Shown: piece by piece, positions 46,976 to 54,600 of the stretch
How positions within the stretch are numbered: the first letter of the stretch is position 1
Layout: the number at the start of each line of letters is the position of its first letter
DNA from: Legionella drozanskii LLAP-1
GTDB lineage: Bacteria; Pseudomonadota; Gammaproteobacteria; Legionellales; Legionellaceae
DNA: 64,000 nucleotides
Direction: 5' to 3'
Assembly (NCBI RefSeq): GCF_001467585.1
Contig: NZ_LNXY01000027.1
Span: 1 to 64,000 of the forward strand
Made by a program: the position numbers and the translations under genes
The notes under the pieces: model-generated
The model's database searches: none
What the model saw: only the letters and a program-made list of their open reading frames with translations
Told to the model about the DNA's origin: nothing

Positions 46976-49153
46976 CTAGCTAGAACCAGGTGCGGGAAAA
47001 TTAAGCAAATAATCCCGTAGCTCTTCAGGTACATTCGGAGGTTTAAAATAATAACCCTGAGCGTAGTCGCAGCCATGAGCAATGATAAAATCTTTTTGTA
47101 ATTCGGTTTCAACCCCTTCTGCCAATACTTCTAGATTTAAACTATGGCCTAGATTAATAATTGCACGCGCGATTGCCGCATCATTTTCTTTATTGACTAA
47201 TTCATTAATGAAAGAGCGATCGATTTTCAATTTATCGACTGGGAATTGTTTTAAGTAAGACAAACTTGAATAACCTGTACCAAAATCATCGATCACTAAC
47301 TTGATACCCATGTCCTTTAATTTATACATTGTTTCAACAGCATGATCTAAATCGTCTACCAGTAAACTCTCTGTTAGTTCTAGTTCTAAAAATTTCGCTG
47401 CTAGCCCAGAATTTTTCAACACCTCAGTGATCACTTCAGGAAGATCAGTTTGCCGGAATTGTCGGCCTGAAATATTCACAGCAATACTTAAATCTTTATA
47501 ACCTTCTTTATGCCAGCGCATTGCTTGAGTGCAGGCTTGTTCCAACACCCACTTACCAATGCTTATAATTAATCCATTTTCCTCAGCCATACCAATGAAT
47601 TCCATGGGCGATACTTGGCCTAATAAATGACTATTCCATCGTATTAAAGCCTCAAAACCAATGATGCAATTTTTCTTTAAATCAATAAGTGGCTGGTAAA
47701 CAAGATAAAATTCCTTTTTCTTTAGTGCGTCACGCAAGGCGTTATCAAGTTGCATATGGTTAATAACGCGTCTATTCATTTCTTGTTCGAAAACACGATA
47801 ATTATTACGCCCACTATCTTTTGCGTGATACATCGATAAGTCAGCACTTTTCATCAAGGATTCATAATCAAGACCATCTTTGGGATAAAAACTAATACCA
47901 ATACTTCCGGTAATTTTTAAACTATGTTGATCAACTTGAAATGGCTTTTCAATGAGATGTAAAATTTCTTGGGCCATCTGCTGAGCCTGTTGTTCGCTAT
48001 TTAATTCAGGAAGTAGAATCACAAATTCATCACCACCAAGCCTTGCCACAGTATCAAAATCATTAGTAGCAATGAGTAGACGATTTGAAACCGCTTGCAA
48101 TAGCTTATCACCGACGCTGTGGCCCAGGGTATCATTTGTCATTTTGAAACGATCTAAATCCAAGAAAAGAAAAGCAAGAAGAGTATTTTTTTTCTTCGCT
48201 TGTAAAATCGCCTGCTCCACCCTATCCATGAGCAAAACACGATTGGGGAGTTCAGTTAGCGAATCATGCGTTGCTTGGCGAACGAGTTGCTTCTCCATTT
48301 CTCTTCGCTGCGTGATGTCGTTAACAATACAAATATAATGCCTGACTTTATTAAACGAATCGCTAACTGGTGCTACGCTGAGCTCACACCAAAACAATTC
48401 TCCATTACGTCTAAAGCTTTCAAGTTCAACGGTTTCTTCTCGCTGTTCTCTAATCGCTAATAAAATACGTTTTTGGTTCACTTGGTCAGTCTTAGAACCT
48501 TGTAAATGTGCTAAATTTTGACCAATAGCCAGTTGCTCGGTGTATCCTGTTATTCGCTTAAATGCTTTATTCACATAAATGATCGGCTGATGGGGCTTGG
48601 TAATATCAACTATTGCGATACCATGAGTGCTTGCTTCAATCGCTCTTTCACGAATACGAAGCTCATCTTCAGACATCAAACGCCTGGTTACATCGCGAAA
48701 ACTGTAAACTCGACCTACAATTTCATTGCCAACTCGCTGTGGTTGAGTAAATCGTTCAAAAATACGACCATCTTTAAAATGCAATAAAGGCAATTCACCT
48801 TGCCAATCTGGATTTTCATAAAGATATTGCACATCGGCTATAACAGCGGCAGGATTACTTAATTGTTCCAAAATATATTCAAAACCAATACTTTCTGTGC
48901 CTGATTCAAGCATGTGGGAAGGAATACGCCACATCTCCACAAATTTTTGATTCCAGTCAACTACTTGACCTTTGCCATTGACCATCATTATTCCATCCGC
49001 AGTAGACTCTAAGGTCGCACGCAGTAGCGATAAGGATTTCTCAAGTTCAGTATTTTTTTCAAGTATGTCGGTTTCTATCTTAATATTTTCAGAAAGTGGG
49101 GCGTTGTTCAAGCGCTGAAATTCAGGTTGATTGTGATACCATTTTTCGAGCAA
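46976..49153 (-). CDS. PAS-PAS-GGDEF-EAL cyclic-di-GMP protein (N-terminus lost to frameshift)
   Basis: 725 residues open in this frame; the first possible start is a TTG without a ribosome site. Two PAS domains (about 45-160 and 165-290), then GGDEF (RLGGDEFVILL, near 373) and EAL (GFEALIRWN near 498, NISGRQF, LELTESLL, IDDFGTGYSSLSYL, KIDRSFI). Both catalytic motifs are intact, so it can in principle make and break cyclic-di-GMP. The product-inhibition site reads NDFD rather than RxxD. The residues just before the apparent start (ELGIISFTPELSTLL) continue a DNA-binding-like domain encoded upstream in another frame; see the fragment at 49207-49287. Confidence 0.85.
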   Translation of the reverse strand: MLEKWYHNQPEFQRLNNAPLSENIKIETDILEKNTELEKSLSLLRATLESTADGIMMVNGKGQVVDWNQKFVEMWRIPSHMLESGTESIGFEYILEQLSNPAAVIADVQYLYENPDWQGELPLLHFKDGRIFERFTQPQRVGNEIVGRVYSFRDVTRRLMSEDELRIRERAIEASTHGIAIVDITKPHQPIIYVNKAFKRITGYTEQLAIGQNLAHLQGSKTDQVNQKRILLAIREQREETVELESFRRNGELFWCELSVAPVSDSFNKVRHYICIVNDITQRREMEKQLVRQATHDSLTELPNRVLLMDRVEQAILQAKKKNTLLAFLFLDLDRFKMTNDTLGHSVGDKLLQAVSNRLLIATNDFDTVARLGGDEFVILLPELNSEQQAQQMAQEILHLIEKPFQVDQHSLKITGSIGISFYPKDGLDYESLMKSADLSMYHAKDSGRNNYRVFEQEMNRRVINHMQLDNALRDALKKKEFYLVYQPLIDLKKNCIIGFEALIRWNSHLLGQVSPMEFIGMAEENGLIISIGKWVLEQACTQAMRWHKEGYKDLSIAVNISGRQFRQTDLPEVITEVLKNSGLAAKFLELELTESLLVDDLDHAVETMYKLKDMGIKLVIDDFGTGYSSLSYLKQFPVDKLKIDRSFINELVNKENDAAIARAIINLGHSLNLEVLAEGVETELQKDFIIAHGCDYAQGYYFKPPNVPEELRDYLLNFPAPGSS

Positions 49154-49206
49154 TGTGGATAATTCAGGTGTAAAGGAGATAATTCCTAATTCTTCGCAAA
49201 CGTTTG

Positions 49207-49287
49207 TTATTGAAGGCTCCTTGCCACTTTTTTTACAGATTCAGCTGCTGAGGCAACTTTTTCGTAATCAATTTCTTGCCTACTCAT
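49207..49287 (-). pseudogene. N-terminal fragment of the GGDEF-EAL gene, frameshifted
   Basis: ATG at 49287 with GAGGGA upstream encodes MSRQEIDYEKVASAAESVKK then runs out of frame and stops at 49207. It resembles the start of KfrA-type DNA-binding domains. A run of seven A on the coding strand (49228-49234) marks the break: one extra A, or a -1 ribosomal slip on A-AAA-AAA, would join it to SGKEPSITNVCEELGI and the rest of the PAS-GGDEF-EAL protein. In the long frame a TGA lies just upstream of the run, so no other start is available there. Confidence 0.65.
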
Positions 49288-49426
49288 TGGTCCCTCACTA
49301 AAATTGACTTCCCTATGAAGCAATTTATTTTTTTACCCAACTTATGCATCTAAGACTCATTAAGATTATTATATACTGCTCCTAGGACTTTTGCCTGGTA
49401 GGCTTTTTCAAATAAGGAACACGACA

Positions 49427-50578
49427 ATGGACAAAACTCATTTCAATACTAGAGCAATTCACGCCGGGCAACAACCCGATCCCAGTACTGGCGCTGTTAT
49501 GACACCAATTTACGCAACATCCACTTATCGTCAATCAGCACCTGGAGTGCATCAAGGTTACGAATATTCACGAACTCATAACCCCACTCGCGCTGCTTAC
49601 GAAGGCTGTATAGCAAGCCTTGAATCAGGCCAGCGTGGATTTGCCTTTGCATCCGGGATGGCAGCAATCAATACGGTTATCGACCTTCTTGATGCAGGTG
49701 ATCATGTCATTGCTATGGATGACTTATACGGGGGTAGTTTTAGATTATTTGACAAAGTAAAAACCAGAACATCAAATCTCTCTTTTTCTTTTGTCGATAT
49801 GACTGATGTTCGGAATATTGAAGCTGCAATTACCTCCAAAACTCGCATGCTATGGGTTGAAACCCCTTCAAATCCCATGTTAAAACTCGCTAACTTAAGC
49901 GGCATTGCTGCATTAGCGAAACGTTATAAATTACTTACCGTTGTGGATAATACCTTTGCCACACCGTGGATTCAAAGACCTTTGGAGTTGGGCTTTGATA
50001 TTGTTTTACATTCTGCCACTAAATATTTAAATGGTCATTCGGATGTAATTAGCGGTGTAGTGGTTATTGGTGACAAACCAGAATTAGCCGAAAAATTAGC
50101 TTTCCTACACAATTCCTGTGGTGGGATCGCTGGTCCTTTTGATAGTTTTATGGTGCTTCGCAGTTTGAAAACCCTCCCTCTGCGTATGCAACGTCATTGT
50201 GAAAATGCAGGGCAATTAGCCAGTTGGTTAGAAAAACATCCCAAAGTTGCAAAAGTTATCTACCCTGGGCTTGCCAGCCATTCACAACATCATCTTGCCA
50301 AAGAGCAAATGCATGATTTTGGTGGCATGATATCGATAATAATCAAAGGTGATTTGGCTACTACGACTCGCTTTTTATCTCGTTGTGAATTATTCACCTT
50401 AGCCGAAAGTTTAGGTGGAGTTGAAAGTCTGATTGAGCATCCCGCAATAATGACTCATGCTTCTATCCCTGCGGAAACACGTAGAGAGCTTGGCATTGAG
50501 GACGGTTTTGTTAGGTTATCGGTGGGAATCGAGCATATCGATGATCTCATCGCTGATTTAAATTACGCTTTAGACTAG
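49427..50578 (+). CDS. Cys/Met metabolism PLP enzyme (cystathionine gamma-synthase/lyase family)
   Basis: 383 residues from the ATG at 49427 (AAGGA eight bases upstream). Signature HSATKYLNGHSDVISG with PLP lysine K199, and YSRTHNPTRAAYE, FASGMAA, VDNTFATPW. Members include MetB, MetC, cystathionine gamma-lyase and methionine gamma-lyase; Tyr and Arg in YEYSR support a transsulfuration role but do not separate them. Legionella need cysteine from outside, so a lyase converting cystathionine would be meaningful. The gene is 17 bases upstream of the acyltransferase. Confidence 0.88.
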   Translation: MDKTHFNTRAIHAGQQPDPSTGAVMTPIYATSTYRQSAPGVHQGYEYSRTHNPTRAAYEGCIASLESGQRGFAFASGMAAINTVIDLLDAGDHVIAMDDLYGGSFRLFDKVKTRTSNLSFSFVDMTDVRNIEAAITSKTRMLWVETPSNPMLKLANLSGIAALAKRYKLLTVVDNTFATPWIQRPLELGFDIVLHSATKYLNGHSDVISGVVVIGDKPELAEKLAFLHNSCGGIAGPFDSFMVLRSLKTLPLRMQRHCENAGQLASWLEKHPKVAKVIYPGLASHSQHHLAKEQMHDFGGMISIIIKGDLATTTRFLSRCELFTLAESLGGVESLIEHPAIMTHASIPAETRRELGIEDGFVRLSVGIEHIDDLIADLNYALD

Positions 50579-50595
50579 TCATCAGGAGTTAATTT

Positions 50596-51489
50596 ATGTC
50601 CACAGAAAGAAAATCAGGTGGCCAGCTTCATGGTTTGGCCGCATTAATGTTTCTAATCACAGTAACTAGCCTCTGTTTTATTCCAATTCTTTTTATTGGC
50701 TTATTAAAATTAATTCCCAATCGTCGTTGGCAAGCAATTTGCACCCGACTCGTTGATACAATAGCGACCCTCTGGTGCGATTCGAACAATGCTTATATTG
50801 GACGTGCCCAGCAAATCAAGTGGCAGGTGAGTGGCTTAGAAAATTTAAATCTTAAAAATTCGTATTTAGTTATAGCTAATCACCAAAGCTGGCTTGATAT
50901 TGTTGTTTTGCAGCGTCTTTTTAATCGAAAAATACCAACACTGAAATTTTTCATTAAAGATCAGCTAAAATGGATTCCATTGCTGGGTTTTTCTTGGTGG
51001 GCTATGGGTTGTCCTTTTATGAAGCGTTATTCGAAAGACTATCTTTTAAAAAAACCACATAAAAAAGGTAAAGATTTAAAAGCCACACGTAAAGCAATTG
51101 AGCGATTTAAACATTCCCCAGCGACAATTATGAGTTTTGTTGAAGGCACTCGCTATAGTCAGCAAAAAAACCAACACCAACAATCGCCCTATCAACATTT
51201 GCTCAAACCCAAAGCAGGAGGAATTAGCTTTGTTATCTCTGCCATGGGGCAACAATTTAATAGTTTACTCGACGTGACCATTATTTACTCGGGAAAACAA
51301 CATTCACTCTGGGATTTTCTTTGTCGAAGAGTCGAGTCAATTAAAGTACATATTCGGCAATTACCCATCCCGTCTCAATTTGCGCATTCAAATTTAATCG
51401 AGGATGACGAGACTCAGTTAGAATTTAGGAATTGGCTAAATGGTAATTGGCACGAAAAAGATAATTTAATCGCTAGTTTGAAGGGTTAG
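50596..51489 (+). CDS. PlsC-family lysophospholipid acyltransferase (YihG-like)
   Basis: 297 residues. N-terminal hydrophobic segment, then the HX4D catalytic motif ANHQSWLD, FIKDQLKWIPLLGFSWW and the EGTR motif (FVEGTRYS). This set and the length resemble YihG/YcgE-type 1-acylglycerol-3-phosphate acyltransferases. Acts at the inner membrane in phospholipid synthesis or remodelling. AGGAG precedes the ATG; probably co-transcribed with the PLP enzyme. Confidence 0.85.
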   Translation: MSTERKSGGQLHGLAALMFLITVTSLCFIPILFIGLLKLIPNRRWQAICTRLVDTIATLWCDSNNAYIGRAQQIKWQVSGLENLNLKNSYLVIANHQSWLDIVVLQRLFNRKIPTLKFFIKDQLKWIPLLGFSWWAMGCPFMKRYSKDYLLKKPHKKGKDLKATRKAIERFKHSPATIMSFVEGTRYSQQKNQHQQSPYQHLLKPKAGGISFVISAMGQQFNSLLDVTIIYSGKQHSLWDFLCRRVESIKVHIRQLPIPSQFAHSNLIEDDETQLEFRNWLNGNWHEKDNLIASLKG

Positions 51490-51561
51490 TACCTTCAAAG
51501 CCTAAGGCAGGGAGATTGTAGCAACTGACTCAAGGCTTTCTGGCAGGACCACTGTTTGGAC

Positions 51562-51582
51562 CCCCGCGGTCAAGCCACGGGG
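51562..51582. repeat. GC-rich palindrome between convergent genes
   Basis: CCCCGCGG / CCACGGGG around TCAAG. A markedly GC-rich hairpin in AT-rich surroundings, placed between the acyltransferase and the 1747-residue gene; no T-run. Likely a dispersed palindromic unit that also limits read-through. Confidence 0.5.
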
Positions 51583-51617
51583 ATTCGCAGTAGTGTGGGC
51601 GAGAATGGCATTATTCA

Positions 51618-54600
51618 TTATACCATTTCAAAGCTCTGTGCATTCAAGGAAATACAAGCATTAACTAACTCTTCCACATTGTGAATTTTATGGTTTATCC
51701 CTAATTCTGCTGCTAGTGAAGCACCATATTTATCGATATAAGCTTGAATAGAATCTCCCAAAGACCCTTCCTGCAAGGCCCCCAAAGCCCGAGATCCTGG
51801 CATCAAAGCACTCATAGCTTCTTTCAATGAGCCTTTAGCTTGGCAAAGAAGACTAATTAAATTTTTTGCCCCACCCACTTTATCATCCCTAGTATATTGG
51901 TCGAATATAGACCACCCATAGCCTTTGGATCGCTTTTTTTCATATTTATGAAGAATCCAAATTAGTGTATTAAGAGGATCTCGTTGATTCAGAAAATCGA
52001 TTAGATCATCTACCGAATTGAATTTCTTAGTAGCACCCAAAGCAGCTTGAAGCTGGTTCCCATGTAGTTGAAGAAATTGCTCAATCTTTTCAGAAAGTCG
52101 ACGATTATTAAGTGCACCTCGATCTTCCTCTGAGATAAATCGATTAGTGTTTAGTAATGCATTAATAAAATGGGTAGCTGCACCCAATTTTTCTTTCTGA
52201 GTATATTGGAAAAAGCTAAACCAAACCTCAGGCTCGTTTTCACGTTGGCGCATATAGTTTTCTATCTCTTTCTTAAGTAATGCAATAGGCTCTAGGTGAT
52301 ATTTCTCAACCTGTTGTTGCCGACGTATTTCTGCTAAATGAGTTGGATTTCTCAAATTCTCTATAATTGATGACAAACCATTTTGATATAGGCGAAAATG
52401 CTTATTTAACTCCTGTATTTCTCCCTCTTGTTCCTGAGGTTTGCATTTCATTTCATCCCCTAACCTCTTACGCTCTTTCTCTTGTTCTTGACGCAGGCGT
52501 TGCTCTTCTTCCCTACGCTTTTCATCCTCAAGGCGCTTACGTTCTTCTTCTTGTTCTTGTAACAGGCGTTGCTCTTCCCTACGCTTTTCATCCTCTACCT
52601 GTTTACGTTCTTTCTCTTGCTCTTGGCGCATACGCTCTACTTCTTTGTGCTTTTCGGCTTCTAAACGCTTTCGCTCTTCCTCCTGTTCTTGACGCTTGCG
52701 CTCGCCTTCTTCCCTACGCTTTTCAATTTCTAAATGTTTACGATCTACCTCTTCAATTCGATCAAGCTTATCAAATAGTTCTACGAGACTATCCCTTTCC
52801 TCAAAATAGCCAGGCACTAAATTATTTTTCTCAATAGCTGTTTTTATTTCTCTAATTTCAATAAGTGATCCCTTATCCTCTAAGATCGTTTCTAGAGACA
52901 GTTTTTTTGAAAAGAAGTCAGTTACTCTAGGTCTGATTGCTTCTAAAGCTTCTTCCTCTCTAATAAATTGATGATAAAGGTCAAATTCGTAAAACTGTCG
53001 CTTTAGATCAATTTTTGCTTCAACCATTTGCTCTTGGACCGACATAATTAAGGAACTAATTTCATCTTTCTTACTCTGCAAAATAGCAGCAAGTACTTCA
53101 GTACTGTCAGAAAGTAATAGCCCATTAAGTTTCTGACGTGGATCATTAGCTAATTCTCTTTGTGCATGAACGGCTAAAGCTTCCATCAGTTCTGTGTCAA
53201 ATTCAGAGAGTGAAGAGAAGAGTTCTTCATCTAATTCATCTTTTTTTCGATCAATGATTAAAGCCAAAACCGTTTGCCATTCTTTAGCATCAACTGCTGC
53301 CTTAATGACATTGAGCAAATTATAATGTTCAAGCAATATTTTTCTAACTAAGGGTTGATCAATAGAATCGGTAAATAATTCTAATCCGCCGTTTGATAAT
53401 GAAGGTTTTTCGCTTTGTATTAATTTTGTTAAGATTTGGGTATTACCTTCGCCCAGCGCGCGAATGATTAATCTATCTCTTAATTCGGAGTTAGTTTGTG
53501 ATTTTCTCATCAAACCTGGATCAAAAATTAACTCATCAACAGAACGATAAATTGAAGATAAAGCGCTCGGAAAATTATGTTCTTTTACATAGAGATAAAG
53601 ACGATTTAAAGCACTTTTATAGACTAGATCATAAATTTCGTGGGCCGAACGTTGACCAAATAAAGCGCCTAAAGCCTCATGCTGTATTGTTTTTTTAAAC
53701 GGAAGTTTTTGCGATAATTCTTCCGCAAATTCTTGTTGCTTTTCAACATCATCCAAATCGATTGGATCTCGTAATACCTCATTCGCTATATCGACACTTT
53801 GATGGACACAGGCTCTAAGAAATAGTTTAGTTTTATCCTGCTCAACATATTGATCCATCTGCCGCAGAATCTGGAATAAGCGGCTGTCATTATGTCGAAT
53901 TGCATAGGCCATAAATTGCTCATAATTATCATTAAGCGATATCTTGAGAGCGAGGGCATAAACTAAATTAGGACGCCCTTTTGCTAAAATCTCTTTAATT
54001 TTCTCATTAAGATCAGCGGAAAAATAAGCTTTAAACTCCTTATTCTCTAATGCTGTTAAGAATAATTCTTCTGAATTAGTTGCTAAAGCTAGTGAAAAAA
54101 CTCTAGCCGGGAAGTTACGCTCGCTAAGACTAGCACCGTGAGCTAGTAATAATTGCACGCCAACTTCATTTTTTTCATCTAAGGCTTTATTAAGGGGGGC
54201 AGCAGTTACTCTATAATAGTCATTAATAAACGATTTCAAGCGAGAAATAATTTTTCTATTATGCTTTTCTACCGCATTAGCCAATAGTTCAAAACAAATT
54301 TCTCGACTAGGGAGTTGACTACTTTGTGCAAGGGCTACTTCGAGTAAATCGAGATGCCCTTCTATGTTTAGGCGTTTATACGTTTTAGGATTAGTAAGAT
54401 GGAACGCATAGTGTGTCGTTAAAAAATCAAGAGCTCTTTGATTTTTAGTTCTAGAGGCTTCTACGAATAGGTCATAGCATTGCTCCTGGGAGAGCTGAAC
54501 GCATTCAGCAGTTCTTTCAGCCAGTTCAAAATTATGATTTAAAACTGCATATCTTAAGATAAACCCAATAAGCTTTGTATATTCAGTTGGGTTAGCTTTA

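Noticed and set aside
52430-52760. Repeats considered as a CRISPR array
   Set aside because: The repeats are in frame, contiguous and encode a coiled coil; there are no unique spacers or cas genes.
52367-52837. 156-residue plus-strand frame opposite the coiled coil
   Set aside because: Antisense shadow of the repetitive Glu/Arg coding sequence; repeats of Leu/Ala/Pro arise from the complementary codons.
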